Positions 1-10,930 are shown, counted from the first letter of the stretch. The stretch: DNA of 64,000 nt from Liopterus haemorrhoidalis (GCA_963971575.1 OZ020616.1:38840250-38904249), one strand, 5' to 3'. A program made the numbers and translations. Notes: a model not told the origin generated them from the letters alone.

Positions 1-600
1 ACTTTTGAAATATCTCCTTTATTATTGACTTAACAGAAAAAAGTATATAACAAATAATTTTTTTGTTCTATACACTTTTTCTGTTGGATGAATATTTCGG
101 GAATTACAGAGGTCAGCCTAAAACTAAAATCTTGAAATATATCACTTTTTATTTACTTTACATCAAAAATTAATGTGCGAAATGAGGAAGCATTTCTTTT
201 CTGTCTAAGGCAGTTTTTATTAGAAAATTATTTAGGGGGGCAAGGGTTATGTTACCTATAAAGTTGAAATATCTCATCTACGTAACAGCAAAAATTAATA
301 TAATAAAAGATGTTAAAATTAAAAAAGACAAATGATAATAATTTTAAAAAACATGTTCTTTGTTTATTTATATTTGGGGAGCTACGGAGGGCACTACCTA
401 CAGACTTTAAATATCTCTTTTATTATTTACTTAACAGCAAAATTGTATATAAGAAAATTTGTTTGGAATTAGGAAACGTTTCTTTTTTGAGCAAAACTGT
501 TTTTAAGAAGAAGAATATTTTCGGGGCTATGGGGAGCGCTACATGTAAACGAAGTATCTCATTTAGTATTTACCTAACTTCAAAATTGTTAATAAAATAA
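1..600. repeat. Degenerate tandem repeat, ~130-145 bp period
   Basis: About four and a half units are visible. Each starts near a TTGAAATATCTC-like motif (about positions 5, 133, 264, 406 and 550), followed by TTTATTATTTACTTAACAGC-like sequence, a GAAAC(G)TTTCTTTT-like block, and an ending close to TACGGAGGGCACTACCT. Spacings are roughly 128, 131, 142 and 144 bp. Units are diverged and the array runs off the left edge. A 96-codon reading frame at 310-600 follows the repeat and is not considered a gene. Confidence 0.7.
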
Positions 601-859
601 TGGTTTTAAGTAAAGAAACTATTATTTTCTGTTCTACTTGTAATTGAAATCTCACGAAAGCTAAAATAAGCATAACAAAAAACGTACGGGTACAACAGCT
701 AGTGTTCAATAAAATTTGATGAGATTGGAATTAAAAGTAGCCGAGCCCAGTTTAGTAACAGTACGGTAATTAACAGCACTATGGGTTCATTGTGACTACC
801 GGGATATTTATGGACTAATAATAATTCCAGTAAAACTCGAGGGATACTCTTCTCTAGCA
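601..859. other. Unassigned AT-rich spacer
   Basis: No coding signal or recognisable repeat. It ends in the left copy of the 8-bp target duplication of the adjoining hAT MITE (852-859). Confidence 0.5.
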
Positions 860-1037
860 TAGTGTTTCTCAACAGGTGGTCAGCGGGTTAGTTCTTGGTG
901 GTCCGCGCATACAAAATTTCATTAGTATTAATGAAGGGCATTTATGCAAAAATAAAGTTTTTCTTAAAGTTGGTGGTCCGCGGTTTGTGCGGAATTCTGA
1001 AAGTGGCCCGCAACTGTTGAAGGTTTGAGAAACACTG
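860..1037. mobile_element. hAT-superfamily MITE with 8-bp target duplication
   Basis: The ends form an inverted pair, TAGTGTTTCTCAAC at the left and GTTTGAGAAACACTG at the right, the CAGTG-type terminus usual for hAT elements. The sequence CTCTAGCA flanks the element on both sides (852-859 and 1038-1045), an exact 8-bp duplication, which is the hAT hallmark. At 178 bp it is non-autonomous. The interior carries repeated GTGGTCCGCG motifs. Confidence 0.88.
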
Positions 1038-1247
1038 CTCTAGCAGACAAACACAGAGAATATAGCCGTATAATTTGTACAACCGGAGGTACTGAAAAAG
1101 ACTTCCAAGCTAAAAAAAAAGCAAAAGAAATCAACGAAAACCAGAATTTTTACTTCAAATAAAACATCTCTTCATTTTTATGACTGTGAAATGTAGTAAT
1201 TCACAAAACTAATCATGTGTCACAAAGCTATACTTTAAAGCCATTTG

Positions 1248-1432
1248 TTTTTTTTTTTTTATTTCACGTTAATAGCCTTTGCTACTAAGCCAATAAACCA
1301 GGACAATTAAAATTTATTATTTCGAAAATTTCATGCCTGAACAGGATTCGAACCCCAGACCTTCGAACCCCAGACCTTCACAACGCAGGCTACGTGTGTC
1401 ACCAGTACGCTACGCTGGTCGGCAAAGGCCAC
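1248..1432 (-). mobile_element. tRNA-derived SINE with duplicated B box
   Basis: On the minus strand a head with A-box TAGCGTACTGG (1402-1412) is followed by B-box GGTTCGAATCC (1344-1354), a body ending in TTAGTAGCAAAGGCTA, and an A-run (T-run at 1248-1260 on the plus strand). The B-box neighbourhood TTCGAACCCCAGACC occurs twice in tandem, 15 bp apart. Related tails occur at 8095, 28930 and 52093. Confidence 0.75.
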
Positions 1433-1617
1433 TTGTTCTATCATCCGCAAAGGAACTACCAGTGCACCTAACATCAAAAACTGGCCTAAAATAAAGTTGC
1501 CTGCTCACTGTCCTATCCTTCAACATGATTCTTGACTGGCTAATGAAAAAGTCAATGTAGGACCTCATGGACTACATTAATAGTCCACCGTATAATAGTG
1601 TTAGGTTAGATTAATGT

Positions 1618-1806
1618 TGGGGGGGGGGTTGTATGGGGTTATTTGTCAGAGGGTTTTTTTGCTCGGGGGTTACATTGTCATAGAGTTTTTTTGCACGGGG
1701 GGTTAATTGTCAGGTTTTTTTTTTGCACGTAGGTTATTGTCCAGGGGGTTTTTGACGGAGGATTTATGTCCAAGGAGTATTTGTCCAGGAAATATGTGTC
1801 CTAGAA
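1618..1806 (-). repeat. Degenerate minisatellite, 15-18 bp unit (GGACAAA type)
   Basis: Read on the minus strand this is about eleven short units of the form GGACAAATAACCCCCT or GCAAAAAAACCCTCT, opening with AGGACACATATTTCCT at the right end. The right-hand units keep GGAC and the left-hand units drift to GCAAAAAA and GACAAT. A reading frame crossing it on the minus strand is only a consequence of the repeat. Confidence 0.65.
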
Positions 1807-1989
1807 CCGTGCCAGATATAGTAGCAAAACGGTAGTGATCACTATACAACTCGCCGAGACTACTGTGGAAAGTTATTGGACTAATAATAATGATATTATT
1901 AATTTTCAATATTATTTTCGCAAATAAACTCATTTCTAAAGGACGTTCTCTGAACAAATCCTTCATTCTTCCATTCCTTATTAATCTGT

Positions 1990-2467
1990 TTTTTTCACAT
2001 GAATGGAGATGAAGCGATTGTTCAGTAATTTAGTATTTGTGCGGAACGTGTTGATTTTTAAACAGTCTGTTATCATCAGTCGTGGTCTGTGAGTTAATTC
2101 TGTCTCCAGGCGAAATGTCGACCCACATACTGTCATTACTATTTCCTTTCACTTACTACACTTATATCAAAACAAATATTGAACTTAGTTTCAAGATTTT
2201 ACAAATTCTGAATAGATTTAAATATAAAGCAGACGAAATCTCTTACAATTTTGATGAAATATCTTTAGAAAGATTACAACACACGACTCTCTGATATTTG
2301 GACACTGTTGGTTGCCTTTTGACCTCAGCCACATAAATCCTCCATCTTGATTTGCTTGTCAGATATTTTCATGTAGCTTGTTAGATTTTTGCTGATAGTT
2401 AGCTGATCCCGTGAAATTATTACACTGGTCGACGGGTGTGCAATTTTCCTTCCTCGATACTCTATAC
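1990..2467. other. Unassigned spacer
   Basis: No gene is seen. The stretch around 2425-2455 shares CGACGGGTGT followed by TTTTCCTTCC with 36985-37020, so part of it is a low-copy repeat. Confidence 0.4.
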
Positions 2468-2545
2468 CAGGGGTCGGCCACCTTTTTTACATCGCGGGCC
2501 ACATAGAATATATACATATTTTTTATTTTACGCTGCGGGCCACAA
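2468..2545 (+). mobile_element. hAT-like left end, fragment
   Basis: CAGGGGTCGGCCACC is a typical hAT terminus and is followed by two GCGGGCCAC motifs. I could not find a matching right end or an 8-bp duplication, so this is a truncated or very decayed copy. Confidence 0.5.
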
Positions 2546-3154
2546 TCAGTAACAAAAGTTCCGATTTTCAACAACACCTCGTGTTGGTGTTCTGTAACTC
2601 ATCGATAGCACACTTTTATCAGTGTTGTGTCGCTCTTAAGAGGAGACCTAGGAACGTGTCCTCTTTGAAAGGTGATATTGTTTTGTGACATTTGTACTTG
2701 TTGACATACTTTTCAATATATTTGTAGGTTAGTGTAAAATGTGTTTTATATATGGAAATATAAATTTTTGTTGCTTTTTACGTAAAATGTTTTAATTATG
2801 GCGCAGGGATATATATTTTATGAATTTTTAGATGTACTTGAAGTGGAGAAGACAAAACAGCGCGGTAATTTAATGAGAAGAATAACATTTATTTTTTATA
2901 ATTGTTTCAGTGCTGTTTAACTTATTTATAAGATACTTCTAATAAAATTTTATTAATCTAAATAAGCTGTTTTGAACAATTGCTCCAATTGTATCTGAAA
3001 TCCTCTCCATTGATCCCAGTGACGATGTTATCTTACAGTCAATATTCTTGAAAGAATTCAATATATTTCCGGAATTATTATTAATATTTTGTAAGACTTT
3101 AGGCATTTCTATAAAAAATATCCCTCTGTTAGAAATATATTCTGACTATCACAA
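2546..3154. other. Unassigned AT-rich spacer
   Basis: Long A/T runs and short palindromes only. Nothing coding or repetitive was recognised. Confidence 0.4.
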
Positions 3155-3156
3155 TA

Positions 3157-4727
3157 CAGCCTTGGACAAATGTATGGAGCACCCTACGTTTTATTAAATT
3201 TTAGGATTATTACAGGAAAAATGGTAAATAAAATAATACATGCAGCTTTTAATAATAACTTTAATAAAAATTATTAATATTTTGTGGTATCTCCTCGTGT
3301 TTTAATTACCGCACGTACACTTTTAGGAATACTGTCCACAAGTTTTTTTTTACGTACATGGGATTGTACATTGATCCATTCGTCCACAGTAATTTTCTTC
3401 AATTCTTCTTTTGATTTGCATTTGTAAAAAGACATCTTGTCTATCAGAATCGACCATACATTTTTAATTCGCGTTAAATCTGGTGACTGTGGGACAATTT
3501 TTTTTTTTTTTTTGAAAACTATTCATTTGTTGTTTTGGCTTTGTGACAGAGGACAGTATTTTGTTGAAAAACATATTCTGGTTTGTCTTCATCAAATAAT
3601 TTTAATATTCCAAAACTTCTTTAAGCATGGAAATATAACAAGTAGAATAATGCGTCCCTCGCACAAAAAGATTTCGCCTAAGCCACTGGCAGACATGCAC
3701 CCCCAGATCATGATGCTACCACCACCAAATTTGACCGTAGGGATGATGCTGTCAGGATGAAAAGCTTCACCCGTCATACGTCTTTCAAAGATGGCTCCAG
3801 GTTGTCAAAAAACTGATCCACAAAAGAAAAAAACAAACCTAAATTTCGTAAATTTAGTGCAATAATTGCTTAGAAATTTATTTTTCTGTTAAATTCGTAA
3901 GTACATTAAACCATTACAATGCTTACTTCTATATTGGACTCATCAGATGAAATGATTTTCGCTCATTCATCAGGTGTACAATTTAAATGCCTTTTGGCCC
4001 ACTCAAAGCGAAGTTTTTTGTGTCGCTCGGTCAACAGTTGTTTTCGGCGAGCTCTTCTTCCTAATTAGATTCCACTAGACGTCTTCTAATTGTTCTAGAA
4101 GAAACTTTAACTTTTCTGTGCTCGCATAGATCACCAGCCAGCTCTTTTCACGATATTGAGCGTTTAAGAAGAACACTTCTCTTTATAAAACGATCATCTC
4201 TGGAAGTGGTTGCATATTTTCTTCCGTTGCATAGTTTTTAATCTGTTTTCATAAGTATCAGTCTCTTGGAACCTTTTGATGGTGATTTGCACGGCTTTTC
4301 TTGAATAATCTTTTTTTTTAAATATTCACCTGCGACTATCTTTGTGAATGGAGCAATACAATTTAACTCTTTTCTGCCACAGTGAGTTCAGGTTTTTTAA
4401 CCATAATATAATTAAAAATATTCACTTGAACTCAACAAAACATGAAAAAGACAGTGTTCACTTCAAACACATGTGTAATAATGATCCAAGCCCTAGTTGT
4501 TTATTTTTATGTAAACAAAACGTAACAGATCTGAGCCTATATTTATTTGTATGTCAAGATTTATCATAACTATATTTTTATTTTCGGTTATCTGGTAGAC
4601 GTACGTCTTTTAGAATGGAATGTGATATTTTAAAAACATTTTGTCAAATATATGCAAGCTACAATGTACATAAATTTAGATGTTATATTATAACTGCATG
4701 GGTGCTCCATACATTTGTCCAAGGCTG
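3157..4727 (-). mobile_element. Tc1-like transposon, complete with TIRs
   Basis: The left end, reading TA then CAGCCTTGGACAAATGTATG, is the exact reverse complement of the right end for at least 27 bp (3157-3183 and 4701-4727). TA flanks both sides (3155-3156, 4728-4729), the usual Tc1/mariner duplication. Length is 1571 bp, close to a full Tc1-like element, and a decayed transposase lies inside on the minus strand. The identical ends suggest moderate age even though the gene is broken. Confidence 0.9.
3274..4330 (-). pseudogene. Tc1-like transposase, broken
   Basis: Cut-and-paste DDE transposase. In order on the minus strand there is an HTH-like segment ITIKRFQETDTYENR, a second DNA-binding piece with VSSRTIRRRLVESN, the core KFGGGSIMIWGCMSASG (about 3700-3750), and the C-terminal part SPDLTRIKNVW followed by KSKEELKK and a final RGDTTKY before a stop at 3274-3276. 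These segments sit in different frames with stops between them. Where Tc1 proteins usually have SPDLNPIEN, with the third catalytic acid as E, this copy reads RIKN, so that residue is lost. The middle catalytic D region is unreadable. It is a pseudogene inside intact ends. Confidence 0.85.
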
Positions 4728-4754
4728 TATATCAAAATTTCAAAATTGCGCCAC

Positions 4755-4880
4755 TTATTTGCGATAATGCCGAATACAAAGCAACATCACAGAGAACAGT
4801 CTACGGAAATAGTTCTGTGTGCATAGGTGACATGATAATGTGCATGTGACTGTCGAGAAGTTACAGAATAGATCCCCGTC
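4755..4880. repeat. Half of a CTGTAAC-end MITE
   Basis: The right portion, GTGACTGTCGAGAAGTTACA followed by GAATAGATCCCC, matches the right end of the MITE at 43532-43661. The left end is not visible here. It lies just outside the Tc1 element. Confidence 0.4.
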
Positions 4881-6019
4881 CAAATGTCTCTTTTTGTCAT
4901 CACTTGGGTCCGGCTTTCTTTTTACCGCCTGCCACATATTAGGGAGACATTGTACCGTTTTTGACATGTCGAAATTTCATTGGGTTTTGTTATCACTTCG
5001 GTTCACCTTTGGTAGAATTCTGGTAGATTTTATTGGCACTTTTGGTGGACAATTAATCTTCACTATTGAAAGCCCTGATGATAAACAAGGCTTAAATCTT
5101 GTTCAAACTCTAAATATAACTGAGATTCTGCTGCGTTTCACAAATAGTACAAACTATTGAATACGAAAATCACTAGGGTAAAATTGGATGTGTAATGCTT
5201 TGTGATCCATCAATTAAAGTAATACACTCATATCCCACTATAATTTTTCTGAAAGTATTACCTTCGTCCGTTAACCATTAGTGTATTACAATTTATCATT
5301 TACTATTGTGACATTCGAGTGCAAATAACTTGTAACTAATATAATATTAATATGCGCAACGTGATTTCATATAAAATTAGATTAAACAATACGCTTTCTA
5401 TGAGTACGTTGCTCCATTTACCAATTTGGCTCTACGTACCGTAAACATAATAAAAGAAATTATTATGCTACTTATACAAGAAAGGAAGTATATAATACAA
5501 TGCAATACTTGTAATGCATGCAAATTATTTAAGCAGTCCCGTAAGAAATGTCAAGGTAATTTACTCCCACTAAGAAATTGTTACAATCTTTTTATACCTT
5601 TATGAATTGGACTTTGGTGTCTGTACAGAATAAGAATATATATACAAGAAATTACAATGAAAAAATCAAATTTTAATAAAACATATTTATTTCTAAGATT
5701 ATTCTTAAGGTTAAAAATATGGAACGGAGAACGTACTCAGCAAAGTAACAGAATTTCCAACATGTTTGCAACGAAATTAATGTGCTGGGCATTATAAAAT
5801 TTAGAAAAATAAGAAGAGTAGAGTGGAATAACAATGTCTCTGGAGCAATAACAGACTAATAAAAATATCTAGATATCTGTAACTACGAAGAAAGGGGGGA
5901 AAACAGCTTGCTGACTATATAAAACCAGTGGCGAAGGGAGACCTCCGCTAGACTTGACTTCCATAAAAAAAAAATAATAATAATAAGGCTTAGGTAAATC
6001 TTCAAAAATACATCAAATT
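4881..6019. other. Unassigned spacer
   Basis: A 106-codon open frame (4840-5160, plus) has no recognised domain and crosses the MITE fragment, so I do not call it a gene. The rest is AT-rich and anonymous. Confidence 0.35.
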
Positions 6020-6367
6020 ATGTCCTATATAATTTTTGGTCCAAGGCTTGGTTTACTAGTTACGAATTTTTTTAAATTTTAAAGTTTAATAACTTCCGTT
6101 TTCGGTTTCGGATTTTAATAAAAAACAATAAGGTTCTTCCCAAATATTAGGAGAATTTTTTAGTACCAGAACGAACTCTTTAAGTTAAACCGTTTTTGAG
6201 TTATCGTGTATACACACACACAGACACACACACATACGGACGGCACTTCGAAAATAGGTTTTTTGGATTCCCTGGACCATGAAACGTGGTCATCAGTCAA
6301 AATCTCGACATCGAAAATTTTCGCGATTACAATACTTGCCCCTTATATATTAAGGTCGGGCAAGTAA
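6020..6367 (+). repeat. Helentron-like fragment with CA microsatellite
   Basis: The segment has a central (CA)n-rich array near 6210-6235 followed by ACGGACGGCACTTCG, then a conserved-looking tail CGCGATTACAATACTTGCCC and a terminal hairpin with stems CTTGCCC and GGGCAAG around 6338-6366. A microsatellite followed by a right-end hairpin is the layout of non-autonomous Helentron/DINE-type repeats. The left end is not defined. Confidence 0.5.
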
Positions 6368-6982
6368 AAACAATTCTTCTCTTTTAACCTTTTAAAAAAG
6401 ATAATTTTTCAAGACATTGTCAGTTTTAGCTCGAGAATCTTTTCTGGGTCCTGTTTTTTTCAAGGATTCTTTACCAGATTTTTTAGAAATAAAAGAACAT
6501 ACTAATTAGAGAATCACTTTCATGAACGACGTGGCACAAGTTTATAACTCACCACTTATCGATAAATGAAGAGATTCTCTAGTTTTTATTTATTTATTTA
6601 TTTTGTGAGATGTATGATAATGAGACATTATATAAGATGTTTCATTTTGTATTACGTAACTAGATCTGATAAGTTTGGTGACTTTTGTGGTGTAAATGGA
6701 TTTTGACGTATCCATGTAAATTGATATAAATGTATTGCAAATATACAACATAAAAATATAGATCTGGTGACTTTGGCGACTATTGTGTTGTAAATGGACT
6801 TTTATGGAACCATATAAACTTGTAAATCTGATTTTAAAATTTTTGGTTAGGTTTTTTGGTCATTGCATTAAGGTTATATTCATTTAAAAATAACAAATGT
6901 CAGATTGTCACTTATGTCAATTATTTGTCAAATTACAAAGGTGCCATTTCAAAATTAGCACTCCAAGATGACATTATAAATA
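6368..6982. other. Unassigned AT-rich spacer
   Basis: Short imperfect direct repeats containing GGTGACTTT and GTAAATGGA occur around 6668-6710 and 6768-6800. No coding signal was seen. Confidence 0.4.
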
Positions 6983-7564
6983 TAGGCTATTCCAAACGTT
7001 CAAGCAGAACTAGGTTTTGAAATATAGTAACTTTTATCGATTAAATCGAGATTATCTACACGTTTTCGTAAGTTTTGTAAATCATACCTGCGATCATAAT
7101 TTCTTGTCAGTTACATAACAGTAAACAATGAGTTTAAAAATATCAAAATTGCGTTCCAATCCACAGCTGAAAATCAACAAAGAACCAATCAGATTACTTC
7201 GTTTGCCCGAACTCACCCGAGAAACAACGAAAATATGTGTTCCTAACTTAATACCTGTTGTCAACTCATCGGCGTATAGAGAAAAATAGTGTTCATTTTA
7301 TAATCAATTCGTATAAGGTAATAAAAATAGAATGTATGATTATGGATACATGTCCTTGGAAATAAGTTTTATAACTAAATGTTTCTGTCAAGTATTGCAT
7401 AACAGACAAGATTTCTTGATCGCTCTGTATTTGTTTCTAACTATTTTAAGTAAGGTGAATTGGCATCATAAAATTTCAATTTCATTACATTTTGTGTTAT
7501 TCTTAATACAAATGTCTCCTTCCTTTAATTTTTATCTCCTAAAAATGTAAAAATGTATTATATA

Positions 7565-7729
7565 CAGGCTATTTCAAACGTTTAAGCGGAATTAAATGGC
7601 ATTTTAATTTTTGTAAGTTGTCACGAACTCACTGATTGAAGAGAGGTTTTTGCCAAAGAAAATGATTAAAAACCTCATTTAATCAATAAAATTACTAGTT
7701 TTCAAAATCTAGTTGCGCTTAAACAGGCT
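7565..7729 (+). mobile_element. GGCTATT-family short MITE, copy B, nested in copy A
   Basis: The left end CAGGCTATTTCAAACGTTTA is preceded by TATA. The right end carries TCTAGTTGCGCTTAAAC, a reverse complement of the left subterminal part but with a short terminal deletion. It is a short subfamily (about 165 bp) also seen at 57013-57195, and it sits inside a longer relative. Confidence 0.7.
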
Positions 7730-7733
7730 ATAT

Positions 7734-7888
7734 CAGCGATTACCAAACTGCGGCGCCCTGGGGCGCCGTGAAATCATTCCAATACTTCTCCAACTGCGTT
7801 AGTTAGACCAATGTTTTGACTTGGGGCGCCGCGCAAAAATTCTGATACATTAACCGCGCCGGGAACCGAAAAAGTTTGGGAACCACTG
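7734..7888. mobile_element. hAT MITE with perfect 8-bp target duplication
   Basis: The ends CAGCGATTACCAAACT and AGTTTGGGAACCACTG are inverted repeats. The sequence GGCTATAT flanks both sides (7726-7733 and 7889-7896). The 155-bp body carries GGGGCGCCG motifs near each end, and there is no coding capacity. It used the end of MITE copy B as its target, so it is the youngest layer of the nest. Confidence 0.92.
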
Positions 7889-8094
7889 GGCTATATTATA
7901 ATTTTTATAATAAATGTCACTCGTTTCCATGGTTCCTGTTGGAATGTTAAATTTTTACATGTCAGCATGAAGCATGAAATAGCCTAGGCAAGATCCTTTT
8001 TCATAAAACAAACAAAAAAAAAAAAAACGAAACTCCCATTTAGTTCCCCTAAAAAAGATTGTACTCAATTTAATTTAAAATACAATTGAAAAAG

Positions 8095-8205
8095 GTTTTT
8101 TTTTAACATTTTTGTTTTTAATTTCACGCTATGGCCTTTGCTGCTGGACCACGGCGGATTGGAACCCAAGACCTTAGCAACCCAAGGCACAATATTCTAA
8201 AGATT
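8095..8205 (-). mobile_element. SINE fragment
   Basis: On the minus strand a B-box-like GGGTTCCAATCC is followed by CCAGCAGCAAAGGCCATAGC, GTGAAATTAAAAAC and an A-run. The tail matches the SINE copies at 1248, 28930 and 52093. The A box is not recognisable, so the copy is 5'-decayed. Confidence 0.6.
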
Positions 8206-9252
8206 TACTGAATGTTGAATCCAATGTTTTTAAAATTTTTCTCACTCATGGTTTTCTTGTTGCAGCATATTTCTCTAACATAATAATAAAAATAAGAATG
8301 ACCGATTATTTAACCCGATTAATAGGCCAGAAAGCCGATACCAATTGATCGGTAAAATGGCCGATATGGCCGATTACCGATTATCTGCCGATATGTCGGT
8401 GCAAACCTAATACATATTATTCACACAAACTAATTTATAAATTAGTATAGATATCCGATTTTTGGTTAGAATCGTCGCTTAATCAATAATCAGTTGACAA
8501 ATGTGAACGCAATAAATGGCGATTACTGCATTTTGTTTTCTGTGCATTAATTTCTAAAGCCAGTTGTACTGGATGCTGCCTCAATAGGTTCTAATAAAGG
8601 CGTCATTTAGTTCCTGTTTTGACCGTGCAATGAAAACCACGTCATCTGCGTTTGTCAAAATTTGATTACACATTTAATTACAAATTTGAAACAATTGTTC
8701 ACTAGAGATTAGTTGGATATAGTTTGAATATAAATTATTTTCATTGTAATTTACAGTTCCCGACAATGGTTTAGATATAAACTTGCCCTTTACAATAATT
8801 TCTTGTAACAAATACAAAATTTATAACTCCTTTTTGTTGTTTTGAACAATAGTCGACCCTGTAACTCCTTATAAGACGTGTAGGCCAATTCTTATTCCTA
8901 TTCCACTTACGGAGAGAATAAAACGGTTATGTAACTGATGTGCAAGTTGCATCCAATGAGGTCACATAATTGTACCAATCTTATTTAGGTGTAAATCACA
9001 CTATTGTACTTGTACTACACAGGAATATTCTCATGATTACTAGCAATAATGAACTCAGACTCATGTGAAATATAAACTTTATTCTCTCTCATGAGCGCGT
9101 GTTACAATTAAATAATCTAGAACAATGTTTTAAATTTTGATAATGTATTATGTCTAATTGTGCAATTACTGTCTGTTAAGTGAACAATAATACTAGACTA
9201 CTAGCCAGCTATATTTTTAAACATTTTAATTAATTATGAAATTGTTATTTGA
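8206..9252. other. Spacer with CCGAT-rich palindromic block
   Basis: Between 8315 and 8405 the motif CCGAT/ATCGG recurs many times in both orientations (for example GGCCGATATGGCCGATTACC), giving a palindrome-rich patch of the kind found in some hAT ends. The remainder is anonymous AT-rich sequence. Confidence 0.4.
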
Positions 9253-9303
9253 GGGGATTGGGGCAAGAGAGTGCCAAGCCATATTTTTTACTCTTTTGAA
9301 ATA

Positions 9304-10387
9304 CTGTATTAGCCCGAATATAACGCGATATTTTTTGACCAATTCTTTTCTGTGAAAAATTTACTCGCGCTAAATTCGAGGTCTCTGGAATGTAATATAA
9401 ACAACCCTTCTTATTAGTACACTTATGCCTCCACACCACCATAGGGGAAGTATTTTAAGATCACAGCGCTATTTCGGCATACTTGGAATCTTCAAAATAG
9501 ACATTCGTTACATATAAACAACGTGAATTTTAATGTTTACTGGTGATTTTTGTAATTTGGCTACAATATTAATACTTGTTTTTATGCAATTATATTTTTA
9601 TGCAAACATTTTTTATAAAAAAAAGCGCGATATAATGTCTATTTCTGTAGTTGCTAAAATCCCACCAGATGTCATATCGCTTAGCAATTTTTCCCTATAA
9701 GAAAGGTGAAAGAACGGTCTTATCGAAGTCAACTGGTTACGATAAGTCCAGAATTACTGTCATGCTGATGGACAGAAGCTTCAACAAAGCCCAAAGAAAA
9801 GTTGCATCCAGGAATAATTTTTCGGGCCCAAGAAAAAGGTTGGATGACAGAGGGATTGGTATTTGACTGGTTAAATGTGATATGTGGAAATCTGCCAGGT
9901 TCTCTGAGAAAACATCGCTCCTTGATACATTTCGAGGCCACCTTACGTCAGGTGTTAAGGAAAAAATTCAGGCCTTTAATTCCGATAATACCAAGTGGTA
10001 TGACACCTCAGTTGCAAGTCTTAGATGTGGTGGTCAATAAACCATTTAACGACAACTTACGAAAAGAATACAATAATAGGGTATTTGCGGGAAATCACCC
10101 ATTGACACCTTCATGAAAAACATAGGAATCCTCAGTCTCACTTTTAGGAGAATGTATTGCGACAGCCTGGCACAAGATCGAACCTGAATCGATAATGATG
10201 GTTTTAAGAAATGCTGCATTTCAAAAAATTTAAATGTGTCTGAAGATGACATTTTATGGGAGACTAAAAGCGAGCATACTAACGATAACGATGCGATTTT
10301 CGTATAACTTTTTTTTTCAAAATATCTTCATGAAAAATTTTGGTGTCGCGTTAAATTCGGGGTCGCGTTATATACGGGCTAATACAG
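9304..10387 (+). mobile_element. pogo/Tigger-family transposon
   Basis: The terminal repeats CTGTATTAGCCCGAATATAA (left) and its inverted partner ending GGGCTAATACAG (right) match for over 20 bp with few differences. TA flanks both ends (9302-9303 and 10388-10389). Further subterminal TATAACGCGA-like boxes occur at each end. The 1084-bp element contains the C-terminal half of a Tigger-type transposase on the plus strand, so it is 5'-deleted relative to full copies. Confidence 0.88.
9651..10120 (+). pseudogene. pogo/Tigger-like transposase (DDE_1), partial and frameshifted
   Basis: The DDE_1 nuclease family includes Tigger, pogo and CENP-B. Visible blocks are TGYDKSRITVML, then in a second frame HPGIIFRAQEKGWMTEGLVF and DWLNVICGNLPGSLRKH, then in a third frame LLDTFRGHLTSGVKEK with the usual catalytic D, and back to the second frame for IPSGMTPQLQVLDVVVNKPF and LRKEYNNR. 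The order is that of the family, but at least three frameshifts split it and the N-terminal HTH (CENP-B) part is missing. It lies within the inverted ends at 9304-10387 and is certainly inactive. Confidence 0.88.
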
Positions 10388-10429
10388 TATAACAGTTTAA
10401 AAGATTGATCAAAGCTTTAAATCACATTA

Positions 10430-10930
10430 AATAAAATATTTCTTTTTAGTTGTTTTCTATCCATGTTTGGAAAAACTTTTATTATCAAATGTACTGTCCA
10501 TTATTTTCTATCACTTTGGACAAATGCTTAGGCAATTTCAAAATGCCATCTCTCCAGAAGGTTCCGTCTTTGCTCTCGAAATATCTGTAGAGGTGAATTT
10601 TGATATCGTCTAAAGATGCGAAATCTTTTCCGTTAAGGGAATTTTGTAGAGAGCGGAACAAATAGTAGTCGGAGCATATGGCTCAGACATCGCACCATCA
10701 GCAGACTACCGTAATTTGTTCTGCTTTCTGCAAAATACCCTTAAAGGAAAATTTTCGCATGTGTGGACGATATCAAAATTCACCTGGACACATTTTTCGA
10801 GAGCAAATGCGGAACCTTCTGGAGAGATGGTATTATGAGCTTGCTTGAGCATTTGTCCAAAGTGATAGAAAATAATGGACAATACATTTGATAATAAAAG
10901 TTTTTTTAGAATGTATATTTTATTGAATAA
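10430..10930. mobile_element. Head-to-head mariner 3'-end dimer (inverted duplication)
   Basis: Two copies of the last third of a mariner-type transposase face each other. On the minus strand (about 10690 down to 10485) the frame reads SDYYLFRSLQNSLNGKDF, then IKIHLYRYFESKDGTFW, then PKHLSKVIENNGQYI and a stop. On the plus strand (about 10677-10890) the same nucleotide sequence recurs, starting SDIAPSADYRN-like, with frameshifts. Arms of about 200 bp meet near 10680. Everything upstream of the third catalytic D is missing from both. Such palindromic derivatives can arise by aberrant transposition or abortive repair. Confidence 0.75.

Larger units (their letters stand above)
6983..8063 (+). 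mobile_element. GGCTATT-family TIR element, copy A (host of a nest)
   Basis: The left end GGCTATTCCAAACGTTCAAG follows TA, and the right end reads CCATTTAGTTCCCCTAAAA. It matches copy D (41413-41854) at both ends and internally, for example ATAAATGTCACTCGTTTCCATGG. It is split after about 7555 by copy B and a hAT MITE, and resumes at about 7897. Without insertions it is about 740 bp and has no transposase trace. TA flanks and long imperfect inverted ends suggest a Tc1/mariner-type MITE, but the parent is unknown. Confidence 0.75.

Noticed and set aside
310..600. 96-codon open frame, plus strand
   Set aside because: It lies wholly within the tandem repeat and follows its periodicity. No domain, and AT-driven composition.
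4840..5160. 106-codon open frame, plus strand
   Set aside because: No recognised motif, starts inside a MITE fragment, and no supporting signals.
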